Both the position numbers and the translations under genes were made by a program. Under the pieces are notes generated by a model. The model was not told the origin of the DNA, made no database searches, and saw only the letters and a list, made by a program, of their open reading frames with translations. A DNA stretch of 64,000 bases from Hormiphora californensis (lineage: Eukaryota; Ctenophora; Tentaculata; Cydippida; Pleurobrachiidae). Numbering within the stretch: position 1 is the first letter of the stretch; each line of letters starts with the position of its first letter. The stretch is from assembly GCA_020137815.1 (NCBI GenBank), contig CM035357.1:6498034-6562033 (forward strand), written 5' to 3'. This document shows positions 34,511 through 46,300 of the stretch, piece after piece.

Positions 34511-35577
34511 ATGTGTGTGGGGGTGTTCTCCTTCATCTTCACCCTCTCACTCGGCTTCATGTTGGGATCACTACAGACACTGGAGCTGACTGAAGAGAAG
34601 GCGAGGGTAACAGATAAACTGAACCAGGTTGAATTGGAGCTGTATGAAGCTGAAAGGCAGATCATCCACTGTGACGCTGAATTAGGTGAGTATCACATGT
34701 ACCATGTATTGTGTGTTGGTGTTTTGAAAATTCCTTGTTTTGAATGTCTTAACAAACTCCGGAAAACGTGAGAAACACCGCAGGTCTCAACTGCAAACAA
34801 CCCCCCTTGTGTTAGTAGTTTATTCAAGTTACTATGCTATGCCTAATAAGCAATGAGACATTTTTAAATCCCTCACTATGACACACATGTGTTCTTTACA
34901 ATATTTCTCCTTCCCCAGGTCACAAAATGAGGGCTGTTGATGACGAACAAAAGCCCCGGACGATATTCGTCATCACCCCCACCTACACGCGACCAACTCA
35001 ACTAGCTGAGTTAACCCTACTGGCCCAATCCCTCGCCCACGTTCCCTTCCTCCACTGGGTCGTGGTTGAGTTCTCCAAAACGAGCCTAGTTCGAGACTTC
35101 CTCACCTCCACCAACATCCACTATGAGCACTTGGATAGCGAGGGAGCCATGTCGGGCTTTCAGAATGGAGTAAACGCGTGTAATGGCCTGAGGAACAAGG
35201 CTCTGGATTATCTGACAACAAAGTACAGTAATTCTAGCGGGGTGATCCTCTTTGCTAATCTGGATAGGACGTACAGCAGTGCACTTTTTGAGAAGATCAG
35301 GAATGTCGAGAAGATTGGCATCTGGAAGACTATGTTTGCTAAAGAACAGTTTACCTGCGAGCCATTAAAGTTTGTGCTCCCCCTCCCAAAGTACGCACTA
35401 AACCTCGGCTCAGTGGGGTTCTCAACTAGTCTCCTGCAGGCCAACCTCCGCTTCCCCCTCGATATCTCAGACACTGACGGGATGTCACTTTTCATTGAAC
35501 AATTCATGAAGGAACCCAAGGATTTGAGGGTTATGTCATGTCACGACCAACTGGTTTGGTATACCCCAATCTTTTAG
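34511..35577 (+). CDS. B3GAT-like type II glucuronyltransferase-family protein
   Basis: Exons 34511-34685 and 34919-35577 (GTGAGT donor, TTCCCCAG acceptor) give 277 residues. Residues 1-21 are a signal-anchor helix, about 27-58 a charged stem, and about 72-277 a GT43 fold with TIFVITPTYTRPTQLAELT, FLHWVVVE and GLRNKALDYL, as in beta-1,3-glucuronyltransferases of the Golgi that build the proteoglycan linker or HNK-1. However, the metal-binding DDD is changed: ILFANLDRTYS (residues about 172-174) replaces the usual FADDDNTYS, and the C-terminal donor-contact VWHTR is VWYTP followed by the end. It may be catalytically dead or have a different role. An in-frame TGA upstream of the ATG fixes the start. 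Confidence 0.8.
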
Positions 35578-36180
35578 AAACCTGTATCTTTTAAATACCC
35601 AAGTTTCATTTCAAATCAAATTTGAGTTCAAGTAGTTTTAGTTAATAGATTTCTTTAAAATTCCAATCTGCAATACTTCCGCTTGAGGCGATTATATAAT
35701 AGCGCTGTTTCAGAAAAGTGATAGGTTATAGTTTGTTCAAAATGTGCAAGAAATAAGTTGTATTTGTTGGGGGTGGGTGTTCAATAACATGTTTTAAGTT
35801 ATTATATTGCGTGTGTTTTATATATAAAATGTGTTTAACTCTCTGTCGATCATTGCATCAGTGTATAAATCGTTTCATTAATTCCCTCTTGTTAGAGAGT
35901 TATTGATTGCTACAACAGGAGAGCAGGAGTTGAATAGATGTAGTGGTTGAGAAATGTTTTGAAGTTAAACTTTGCCAAACTGCCAAACTGTTATTCTTGT
36001 TTTACTTTCACTAAATCCATCCCATCAATCCTTTTCTACTTGAAGTAGACTACTTCCCTTGTACTTTCTAGACCCACTGGGTCCGACCCACCACTAGCAA
36101 CTACCCCCCCCCCCTCCCCGCTTTGTACTATCTAGACTCAACACTTTACACTACCCCTTTGTAGACGAAACCCTGCAGCC

Positions 36181-37160
36181 ATGTCCCTGGCTCTGCCGAG
36201 TCTGGGCAAGCAGACAGTTGTGGAGGAGGCCCTGCTGAAGAAGATGGCCCAACTGCACAACAAGAGGAGGCAACTAAAGGAGAAGAAGGAGGCAGAGGAG
36301 AAGGCAAAACTAGCTGAACAACGGAAACCAGGTATCAATTAGGGGTTCTAATTATATTTAATTATTAGCCCAAACTCATGTTAGCATTTTAACGACATAG
36401 TATCAAAGTTAGAATAGCAAATCAAATGATGAAACCAAGATTTTAGAGTTTTCCTTTCAGTGACAATGTCAAAGGCGGAGACTATCCTGGCTGCAAAGCG
36501 TGTCCTCCAGGCGGATGCCGCTAAGAAGGCCGAGAAAGAGAAAAGCAAACTCTTCGGTAAGGGCCGGATTGTTAAATTGTTACTAATTGTGAAACAATGT
36601 CACTGATACTAATTCAAACTGCTTCCCGACTCCAACCACTATATCTTCCCCTCGTAGGCTTTAAAAAGTCAGTTGGGTACGAGAGGAACAGAGGTCCCCG
36701 TCGGAAGGAGATCCGAGCACGACCCCTCACCATGGAGGACTCCCCAGAGAGGCCATCTCCCTCCAAGAAACCTAGACAAGTCTCTTCTGAGGGGGGTCAC
36801 CAGCAGAGCCAGCAGCAGCAGCAGCTGGGGAACAGCCAACCCACACAGAGAAAGAACAATAATAACCAACAACAACAACACCAGAAAGCATTCAAATACT
36901 TTGATCATGTTAGTGTATTACGAAGACCTTTATTAGTTAGTGCTCACATGTTCTATAACAGTTCACATTTCACGTAACTATTAACATCTCTCTCTCTCTG
37001 ACACGCCGACCTTCCCCAGGACAAAGAGAAGAGCACAGAGAAATCAGTTCTGCCCCTGCCCTCAGCAGCGCCAGGCGGCAACAAATACCCCAACTTTGTG
37101 TCATCCTCAAACACCAAGAGGAAAGTTATTCAGTACGATGATAGCCTTGATATTCACTGA
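36181..37160 (+). CDS. NELF-E-like protein without an RRM
   Basis: Four exons with matching phases: 36181-36331, 36461-36556, 36658-36908, 37020-37160, giving 212 residues. The N-terminus has a leucine/lysine helix (VEEALLKKMAQLHNKRRQLK), then SKAETILAAKRVLQADAAKK and LFGFKKSVGYERNRG, matching the order and spacing of NELF-E (helix, AKQLVKSG-type segment, SGFKRS). The end KRKVIQYDDSLDIH resembles the NELF-E tail (IVYSDDVYK). NELF-E is a subunit of the negative elongation factor that pauses RNA polymerase II. The RRM present in vertebrate NELF-E is missing; in its place is a Q/N-rich linker (about residues 121-160). The family call rests on short motifs, so confidence is moderate. Acceptor-like CCCTTTGTAG ends 16 nt before the ATG. 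Confidence 0.55.
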
Positions 37161-37553
37161 TTAAATACAAACCTACTGAGACTATATATCAGAGAATCAG
37201 AGAGCTCCGAGAGAGACGTTTTGTAACCGAATCAAAAAGAGAATATATCAGTACATTTTGGTTAATCTGCAGAATAGCAACCACAGCTGATATATTATGT
37301 CCAGTAAGATGTATCTGTAATTATGTTACTGTTTGATTTACGGGGGGAGAATTAGTTTGTGTCTGTGTGCGACTAGCTGATCGAGGGAACACTATTTGGG
37401 GTGGCAGTTATCAGTTATCAGCAAGCATAATATCTTTTTCTCATGTTGTACAAATCATTCTATCATTCGTATTTTAAACCTTAACCTAAACTGATTCCCT
37501 TTACCTTTTTGAAAACTTGAGATGATATCTGCAATTCCCCATCTTATAGCGCC

Positions 37554-40500
37554 ATGTCTCTCATCTGTTCGATATCTAACGAAGTGCCTGACGAGCCTGT
37601 GATATCCCTTGTTAGTAAGCACGTGTTTGAAAGGAGGCTGTTAGAGAAGTACCTGAATGAACATGGTACTGATCCTGTTAACAGTGAACCAATGACTGAA
37701 GATCAGGTAGAGATATATAGATGGTGTATCAACCTCAAAATAGGGCCTTATAGATGGTGTATTAGTTGGATTAGTTCGTGATGTAAATGTTGTCTAAGTT
37801 CGGTCATATATTTAGTTATTTCTCCTCCTTCTTCAATTGAGTTGGTGGTATTGCCTCCAGAATTCCACCCATTCCAATCCCTTCTTTACAGATGGTCCCG
37901 ATCAAGGCAGGTCCTGTCCAGAGACCCCGTCCTCCTACTGCTACCTCCATTCCTGCAATCTTGAAACTCTTCCAGGTTTGTTATAGGATTCCCTTACCAA
38001 TACACCATGTAAATCTGTGCTCCACTCCCCTCCTTCCCATTACTATGACTTTGTAGTAAAACCCTTCTCCTCCTCCCTGTCTCCTCCATGTCTCTGTGGT
38101 ACTACCACCCCCTCCCCCCCTGTCTCCTCCCTGTATCCTCCATGTCTCTGTGGTACTACCTCCTCCCTCCCTCCCGTTACAACGTCCCCTCTCCCTCGCA
38201 GGATGAGTGGGATGCGTGTCTGCTGCACAGTTACACATTACCTCTCCTCCTCCCCTACCTACCTCCCCCTCCCTCCCTCCCGTTACAACGTCCCCTCTCC
38301 CTCGCAGGATGAGTGGGATTCCCACCATGTAACCTTTTCCCCTTACAACACACCATGTTTCTAATACTAAAAAGTAAAAACCCTCCTCTTACTCCCTCGC
38401 AGGATGAGTGGGATGCGTGTCTGCTGCACAGTTACACATTACGCCAGCAGCTCCAGATGACCCGCCAGGAGCTCAGTTATGCCCTCTACCAGCACGATGC
38501 TGCATGTCGTGTCATTGCCCGTCAGGACAAGGAGGTGGGTGTGATTTAGATCTAGTTTTCAGTATTCTTCAGAGTTTAGTCCCTGTTTTTAGTCCTCAAT
38601 CCCCCATTGTATGACGACATATCTCCCAGGTGAATGCTGCAAGAGAGGCCCTTGCTACATTGAAACCCCAGGCTGCCATTGCTGTGCAGCAGCCTGTTGA
38701 GCCTCAACTAGCTGCAGCTGCTGGTAGGATGGAACCCATGGAGGTGGACAGTAATGAGAAACAACAACCTATTGGTAGGTGTCTGGGGGTTTGTTAGTTT
38801 GGGCTCATGTGAAGTCAGACTTTAGCTGATCTGATGCTCTGAGTCATTCATATCAGTCACATATCACCCCATTTCCACTCACGTCCTATCAGGGTACCAA
38901 GTTGGTACTACCAAACCTAACTCACCCTGATACTCCCTCCTGCAGGTCACTCTGAGTACTAACCATAATTTCCCACTGTCTCACTCTCTCCCATCATTCA
39001 GGTCTAGCTACTAATCCCCCACTAATTCCCCACTCTCACCCTGACACCACTATCCCATCATTCAGGTCTGTCTACTAATTTCCCACTGTCTCACACTCTC
39101 CCATCTCCAGGTCTATCTGAGGAGGTTATGCAGTCTCTCCAGGCTACCCACGTGAAGCTCACCTCTCTCCGTAGGAAGAGGGGCAAGGAGCTACCAGAGG
39201 GGGTGGCTGTACCATCACAGATCAAACAATATGAACCTGTCTCATCCCATCCTGGTCTCCACAGGTTAGTGTGTTACATGCCCATATTTGGTGTGTTGAT
39301 CACGTGTGATGTGCCCATATTTGATGTGTTAATCACGTGTGATAATGCGTTCTAACTTCTAACTCCTACCTGTCTCAGTGCGAGTACCCCGGGTATCCTG
39401 TGCCTGGACCTCCTGCCTAACACCAAGAGGACTGTTACTGGTGGTGCTGATAAGAATATTGTACTGTTTGGAAAGGAGGAGGAGAAGATTGTGTGTACCC
39501 TCAAAGGTAGGTACTGCAGTGGTAGTAGCATGATGTTTAGGTGTTCTGACAGTCAAAGAGTTACACAGCTCTGTTACCTAATTGCACACATTATATTACA
39601 GTCGGACCCCGATTTACCGGGATGCTCGGGGGAAAGGGTTTTGCCCGGTAAATCGGGGTGCCCGGTATATCGGGGTAAAATATTGTTAATTGCCTATTTC
39701 GGGGGAAGATTATCCTCCCGGTAAATCGGGGTTCTGGTAAATCGGGGCCCGGTATATCGGGGTCCGACTGTATCTCCAAACATATTGATCGCCTACTAAC
39801 ATTACATCCCCCTCCAAACCTGAGATTTGCAGTGGGATGTTATGTTAGTTTGAAGATTTGAAATCTCCAACCATATTGATAATTGCCTTCTAACGTCACA
39901 CCCCCCCTCAGGGCACACTAAGAAGGTTACTAGTGTTGTGGCACATCCTAACGAGAAGGCAATTGTATCTGCTTCTCCTGATGCCCAGGTACTAAATTAG
40001 TCGGACCTCTATTTACTCTCTGTTTGTTATGTGTTCTTACCCTCCTTTTCATTTGTAAAAGGAGCTCGAGCTAGGCAACTGAATGCCCAATTAAATCGGA
40101 GCCCGACTATACTAACTTTTTCTACTGAATGCAATTTGTTTCCATATTGCCCAGTCTTTAGTTGTATTTAGGGAGCACCGTGTCATCAATTTAACCATTT
40201 TCAGTCAAACACTTTAAAGCGATTTTTCGTAATCTCAGCTTTTTTACGTAATCTTAGCTTTCTCGAAAATAAATTGTGCCTACTCCACAGTCCGCATCTA
40301 ATGCCACAACCTCAGATTCGTATCTGGGACATTGATTCTGAGTCGTGTCGCCACGTGATGCGAGTACACGATGGCCCAGTTACTGGCCTGTCTCTCCACC
40401 CTACTGGGGATTATGTTCTCTCCAGTTCAACTGACCAACACTGGGCCTTCTCTGATATCCATACTGGTAGGTGGATCGGAGATGGGTGGAGATGGGTTTT

Positions 40501-41541
40501 GGGTATTGTGTTGGGCGCCGGCCGCCAGGTAGAGATGGGTATTGGATGGAGATGGGTGGAGATGGGTATTGGGTGGTTTTTGGATGAAATTTTGGTAATT
40601 GTAGGTTAGGGTTACTGCTTACTGGCCGGGGTACGAAGTTGATATATTCCACCAATGTGTACAAAAATGAAAAATGTACTAAATTCATTTATATAACCCT
40701 CCCTCTCGCCAGGAAAACTGCTATGCAAGGTAGCCGACCAGAGTGTTTCCCACGGTCTCACCTGCTGTCAGTTCCATCCTGACGGTCTCATCTTTGGTAC
40801 TGGCACTTCTGATTCCCTCGTAAAGATCTGGGACTTCAAGGAGCAGAAAAGTGCGGCTAACTTCCCCTCTCACAGTGGCCCGATCTCTGCTCTAGCCTTC
40901 TCCGAGAACGGATACTATCTTGCTACTAGGTGAGTGATCTGAAACTAGGTTAGCGATCTGGATAGAACATTTTTTAGTTCTGATTATCTAATTACTGTGG
41001 AATTGATTGACTGATGGCAGATCATTATAACGATCTAAACATATCTTGTGTTCCCTACTAGTGCTGATGATGAAGTAGTGAAACTATGGGATTTGAGGAA
41101 GTTGAAGAATTTCAAGACGATCACCCTGGAGGACAAGTACACTGTGAAGAGTCTGACCTTTGATAACAGTGGTCATTATCTGGCAGTAGCTGGACCTGAT
41201 GTTAGGGTCTACCAGATCAGGTATGGGTTTTCATGGTGACTCAGGTTGCTATGGTGACATGTAAACTCTCCTCAGTCTACTAAAACCCTCCCTCGCCTCC
41301 AGTCTCCCCTTACTAACTGATAACTCTACGCTAATTCCACCCTCTTCTGACACTCCATCCCTTCCTACCGACCCTCTAATAAAACATCCCTCCCAACAGT
41401 AAACAATGTGACCTGATCCAAACCTGGAAGGCCCATACTCAAGACGCTACCTCTGTCAAATTCGGACCTAATGTCGATTACCTGGCGAGTGTGTCTAACG
41501 ACCGTACCCTCAAGTTCTACAGTTCCTCCTCTTCTGCTTAG
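37554..41541 (+). CDS. PRPF19: Pre-mRNA-processing factor 19 (U-box E3 ligase)
   Basis: Core of the NineTeen complex: spliceosome activation and K63 ubiquitination in the nucleus. Eleven exons, all in phase: 37554-37706, 37892-37975, 38403-38534, 38630-38774, 39111-39264, 39379-39506, 39912-39988, 40316-40466, 40713-40929, 41062-41220, 41400-41541, giving 513 residues (human 504). The U-box is at residues 1-70 ([28 protein letters not shown]). The PRP19 coiled coil follows ([34 protein letters not shown]), then a WD40 propeller from about residue 200 ([56 protein letters not shown]). Introns 2 and 4 contain tandem copies of the following exon's acceptor, and intron 6 holds a pogo-like MITE. 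A 3' splice site (CATCTTATAG) ends 4 nt before the ATG. Confidence 0.97.
38202..38241 (+). repeat. Decoy copy of PRPF19 exon 3 start with acceptor
   Basis: CTCCCTCGCAG followed by 40 nt identical to the beginning of the true exon 3 (38403), then divergence into a CT-rich tract. A second, shorter decoy (13 nt of exon) begins at 38308. Confidence 0.9.
39002..39078 (+). repeat. Decoy 3' splice-site copies before PRPF19 exon 5
   Basis: CATTCAG followed by GTCTAGCTACTAA (39002) and CATTCAG followed by GTCTGTCTACTAA (39066) precede the true CTCCAG and GTCTATCTGAGG (39111). A fourth related unit is at 38946. Each unit carries a TACTAA-like branch motif, pyrimidine tract and AG. Confidence 0.75.
39599..39770. 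mobile_element. Short pogo/Tigger-like MITE in PRPF19 intron 6
   Basis: A 172-bp element with terminal repeats CAGTCGGACCCCGATTTACC and its inverse, flanked by TA (39597-39598 and 39771-39772). It is rich in internal CGGTAAATCGGGG repeats. The outer terminal repeat is shared with the 904-bp element at 9804-10707, so both use the same transposase family. Confidence 0.88.
39998..40112. mobile_element. Degraded pogo-like MITE in PRPF19 intron 7
   Basis: TAGTCGGACCTCTATTTA near 39998 and AAATCGGAGCCCGACTATA near 40094 are recognisable but mutated versions of the CAGTCGGACCCCGATTTA termini. Confidence 0.55.
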
Positions 41542-41801
41542 TTGAGAGAGAGAGACTAGAGAGACATTGGAGACGAGTAGCAGGATCTAGTCACCTGTTT
41601 TTATATTCAGCAAAATGAGAGGGAGGAGAATGTTATTACAATTGTTCTCACCTCTTTTATCAAGCATTTGATTTATCTTGACAAAAATATATTTTATCCA
41701 AAACTGCTGTCTATGTGTTTATCTCCTCCTCACCCCTCCCTCCCCAGTCCCCTCTCACCCTCACTAACCCTCCCTCTTCATGTATTATAGCTGAGAGAGC
41801 C

Positions 41802-42776
41802 ATGTCGGAGCGGCCGCGGCGTGCCATTGCGGGGGCCAACATGGCCAAGCTCCTAATGCAGGAAGATAAGTTGGACGACTTTTACAAAACAGCATACGGA
41901 GGGTTTGAAGAGGAGGGAACAGATGGGGATTACTGTACCACAGAGAACGAACAGAGTGATATTATTGATACTGATTTTGATGCTCCAGAAGATGTTGATG
42001 AGCCGCTGAGTGAGGAGGAGGATGGAGAGAAGAGGAAGAGGAGGAAATGGGAGGTATCTAAACCTACCAAACGGGCTCCCCTTGGTGGTGGGGGAGAGAA
42101 GAAGGAGAAGAAGAGACAGTCTGCTCCACCCGTCATTCTGAGTGTCTCCAGACGATCCACCACAACAGTGAAGTCTGAGATCAGTAAGATCAGGAGGGAC
42201 CATGAGGCTAAAAACAAGGTTAAGAGGAAAGTTGTTAAAAGGTTTGGAAGATACCCACACAGGAGGAGATATTGGAGGAATGCAGGGAGACAGAAGAGAA
42301 GAATATGGAGCTGCTCCACGCGTTCAGGCTGCACGAGGAACAGAAGAAGAAGAGTAGAGCTACTAAACGGCGTGCAACTATGGGAGCCTATATCAGGTAC
42401 CACAGCCGTGCAGCCCCCATTGTAAAACTGGGAGGATTGTCACTGACTAGTTCTCCTCAACACGGGGGCAGTTCTCAGGAACGCAAAGTTACTGATCTCC
42501 GGTACTGTACCAGGAACCTTATCACATTCTCCGATCCCAGAATAGTGCCGCCATTTCTCCAGAAACATCAGACTAAACCTGTCCCCCATGAGAAGTCGTA
42601 TTGTCCTGTTACTAGGCAACCTGCCAAGTACATTGACCCCTTGACACTGAACTCCTTATGCGAGCTGCAAGGCATTCAAAATGATAAGAGACAGTTTCAA
42701 TGCGTATGAAGAAATGCGTCAGGAAGGCGGGGAAAGTGGAGGGAAGAAGGGTCGGAAAAAAGGGACTGATGATTGA
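41802..42776 (+). CDS. VPS72: YL1 / VPS72 chromatin-remodelling subunit, two apparent frameshifts
   Basis: H2A.Z-binding subunit of SRCAP/TIP60-type (SWR1) complexes in the nucleus. The N-terminal YL1 region reads RRAIAGANMAKLLMQE and DDFYKTAYGGFEEEGTDGDY, then an acidic stretch and a basic K/R-rich region. After a one-base deletion in the A run at 42237-42240 the frame continues KIPTQEEILEECRETEEKN, RNLITFSDP and CPVTRQPAKYIDPLTLNS. An extra T at 42656-42657 must be removed to read the conserved C-terminal YASCKAFKMIRDSFNAYEE, after which the gene ends at 42776. Corrected length is about 324 residues in a single exon. Both breaks are one-base changes in short runs, most easily explained by sequencing error. 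Acceptor-like TGTATTATAG lies 11 nt before the ATG. Confidence 0.92.
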
Positions 42777-42882
42777 ATTCTGTGCCCGTCATTGCCAATT
42801 ACACATTTTACAATAGCACAATTTTCCCGAACTGAACTTTAATTTGAGAATATATTCGCTGCCCGTTCTGAAAATATTCCGA

Positions 42883-42888
42883 AATAAA
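42883..42888 (+). promoter_or_regulatory. Polyadenylation signal AATAAA of VPS72
   Basis: Canonical hexamer about 107 nt after the VPS72 stop codon. Confidence 0.5.
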
Positions 42889-43302
42889 TGTACATCACTG
42901 TATTTGATTTATCATTTGTTATTTTTACCAGAAAACGGCCTAGTCTTGTTTCTAAGTTTTACAATATTTTATCATTTCCATCTTACCCTCAATTGTTTAG
43001 TGATATGATGTGCTATACAATGTGAACGCGAAGAGGAGTAGCTCTATCTACAAAGATTAATACAAAGTTAAACAATTTTTATAAGTTGTTCTTGAAGTTT
43101 TCGTCACGTTGGCTTCAACAGATCAAGTGAGTGTGCTGTCAGTTCGGGTTGGTACCCTGATTTCTGACCTTAGCGACCATGTGCTTGATAAATGATGACC
43201 CCTTATTATCAATAGTGCAGTGTGGGGGAACTAACATCTCGAAAACTAACCTCTCCTTCCTTCTAACCTCTAACCACTTATAAACCTCTCTCTCTCTGCC
43301 AG

Positions 43303-46300
43303 GGATGGGAGGAGGAGGCCTCCGGGTTAATGGATGATAGGGAGAAGGCAGTGGAGGCTGAGAAAGCTGCAGAGAAGAGGCACGAGGAGAAGGTGACTCA
43401 GCGGCAAATGAACTTGGATGCAAAATGTGAGTTAAACTAGAGCAGTAACCAAATCGAGGCCTGAATTAGCTAATACCAGGTTGATAATATGATACCAAAG
43501 TTATTGAAACAAGTGTTGGTATTTAAAAAACAAATCTTTGTCATAAATGATCACGTCTGATTGGTAACGAAATTACCCCTCTGTAGGGCATTGCGATTGT
43601 AAGGCACGATTTAGCGTGCCCGCAATGTAGGGGTAATTTCGTTACCAACACGTCTGAACGAATGGAACCAAACTAAAAATACAAAATCTCTTGACAAACT
43701 CAACCATTCTTTTCGAGTCTGAAATCGCAATCAATTTTAATCAATTTTCAAAAGTCTGAATCAGTTTTTAGTTTTTATTTTGTCGCTAAAATAGTTTACG
43801 ATTTACCAAAATGTGGCAGCCAGAATAAGCAAGATCCCAGTTGCTGCGATGGTACTAGAATTATTATTTCCAGTTGCGGCCCCTTCTTCTACAGTGGTAT
43901 CTAACTCATCACCATAGTTACCACTTGAAACTTTGATATTTTCAGCAGTGTTATTGATCGAGTTCTCATCCTCCTCTTTTGGTTTTGGGTTTTCATTATC
44001 TTCTGGTGATGTTTTCTCTGCCTCATAACCAGACTTCTCCTCTTCTTTAGAGTCCTCGGTCTTAGTTTCCTCATTATCTTTATTGATTTCAGGTGTTATT
44101 TCCTCTTCAATTACACCTCCCTTCTCTTCCTCACTGTCTGGTTTTATACTTCCCATTACATCATCATCATCTGTGTTTGGAACAGCCTCAGTCTTCTCAC
44201 TTTCCTCCTCGTCCTTCACTACTTCTTTCTCCTCCTTCACTACTTCTTTCTCCTCCTTCACTACTTCTTTCTCCTCTGTTTCTTTCTCCCCTTTATTTTC
44301 TGTTCCTTCCTTTCTATTTTCAGTCTCAACATCTTCATCATCTTCCTTATTTTCAACCATATCCCCCTCATCTTCCTTCCTCTCCCCAGCCTGCCAGTTC
44401 TGTTCACCTATCTCTACTGACTCCACAACATCACCCTCCTCTCCCTCAGCCTCCATAGTCCAGATCACCTCCTCAGGCTCCTCAGTCACCATGTCTTCCA
44501 GTAACCCTGCTGCATCCACAATCTCTATCACCTCAACATCCAGACCTTCGCACGACTTGGCCGTCTCGAATCCAGGAAGGGTAAAGGTTCTACGAATCGT
44601 CTCCCCAGAGTCGGAGGTGGCGGCAAACGTTATCGTTCTCTGAAAAAGAAATGGTAACTCGTAGCCATGAGCGAAACACTATAGAAAACATCTTTATCTT
44701 TGGTCTAACTTACGTTTTCTGGGCAGAATTCCTCGCTCGAAGTGATTTCTCCAGAGCCGGGAGAGTAAGATCCGAGTTCCAGGGAATCCTTGGTGATGGT
44801 CAGACGGACATTAGAGGTGTAGTGACAAGTAAAGTCAGCCACATCTGTTGTTAGCCTTTGAACGCAGGCAACTGTGTGGGAATAATGTGTGTCAATAATT
44901 TAAGTGCATTGCAAACCAGCAAAATAGGGCTACAAAACTGCAAATACTTAAAACTTCAGGATCTGAAATCCCAGTTTTATGTTGTCATGACTGATGCCAA
45001 CCCCCATTAACTTGTGTCGTCATGACAACCCCTCTTATTACCGTTATCGGTGTACCGTGCCCTAGTAGTCCTGTCAGCCTGGTACTGATAATACTCGTCC
45101 ATGAACACAACATCCCTCGCATCTTGCTCCCCTGCAAAACACATGCACAATTGGAATCACATGCACTGGGTAGAATTGCACATGCATTGTTCAATAAAAC
45201 TCCATAAATAAATCAAGGTAAAACTTCATACAGCTCAGGCCTCAAGCCTAAAATAAACTTACAATCAAAAGTTCCAATATCGGCCACGTTGATTCTGTGC
45301 TCAAGGAGGGTAGGGATTCCCTTCTCAATATAGTTAGCCTCAATCCTGGCCTCTATGTAAGTGAGATCATCCTGCCCACTGTATGGTAGGGAAACACTCC
45401 CATTGTCTTCCCTAGTGTCCATAGTCCTCCTAATTCCTGAGGTGTTGAGTATAACTTTAGGTGTTCAAAAACTGCTAAACACTGTTTAATGAATGTCCAC
45501 GAATTCTGGGTTATATAAGCATCTTCCCCGGTGTTTTACTAACCGTTGCTGAATATGTGGAATTGGGTTCGTGTAACTTGACATTCAGGCATAGTTCTCC
45601 ATGCTAGCACCAGGTTACTTGAGCTGGTTAGTCGGGGCTGTTGTAGTACCACACATGCACTCACTAAACAGATGGATTTAAAAAGACAACGCTCTCATAG
45701 AAACTCTTGGCAGCACTTTGTAATTAAAAGTCTAGCTCAATGTTGATACCTTTCTACTTTGTTCTGACTAGAATCTAGAGTACAAGAGTTATATGTTACT
45801 CACGGCAGTTGGTAGTATCTGGACAGGCACGTTCATCGATAGCCCCTTTGGTAGGACACGTTACCTCAGTACCTGATAGGGTACACTTCCTATGTCTCTG
45901 CTGGGTACAAGTTGATACACTACACCCAGTCCATCTACTCCATCCGGCTATCACCGTCACCCTCACGTCACCTGGAAATAGGTTGTAGTGTTGATTCTAC
46001 TGTACAATGTACATGGTAGATAATAGGCGTTATAGGACATGGCATCAATGTAGCGCTGCAATTGGCAGTTACGGTTGGTTACGAAGTCACCCCTATTATT
46101 GCATATAGGGGTGACAATACCGCCTACCTAAAAATGAAAATTTACGGGACCTTCTCATAAAAAGTTATCGAAAACTTGTCTAAAACCTATCTAAAACGTA
46201 TGGTACTAGTTTGTATAGTAACCAAGACCTGAATTCTACAGAAAGTAACGACCGGTAGCGATTACACCACATGTTTAACAACAGAGGTGTGTCGCATAAC

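Noticed and set aside
34481-34511. Upstream ATG (34481) for the B3GAT-like gene
   Set aside because: It opens a different frame that stops quickly; the used frame has a TGA just upstream of 34511.
37981-38364. 115-residue frames on both strands in PRPF19 intron 2
   Set aside because: Pyrimidine-rich intron with duplicated acceptor modules; no conserved protein.
41853-42403. 135- and 157-residue - strand frames
   Set aside because: Antisense shadows of the VPS72 coding sequence.
44083-44643. 186-residue S-rich + strand frame
   Set aside because: Antisense shadow of the acidic exon of the TSP1 gene, which is supported by eight in-phase splice junctions.
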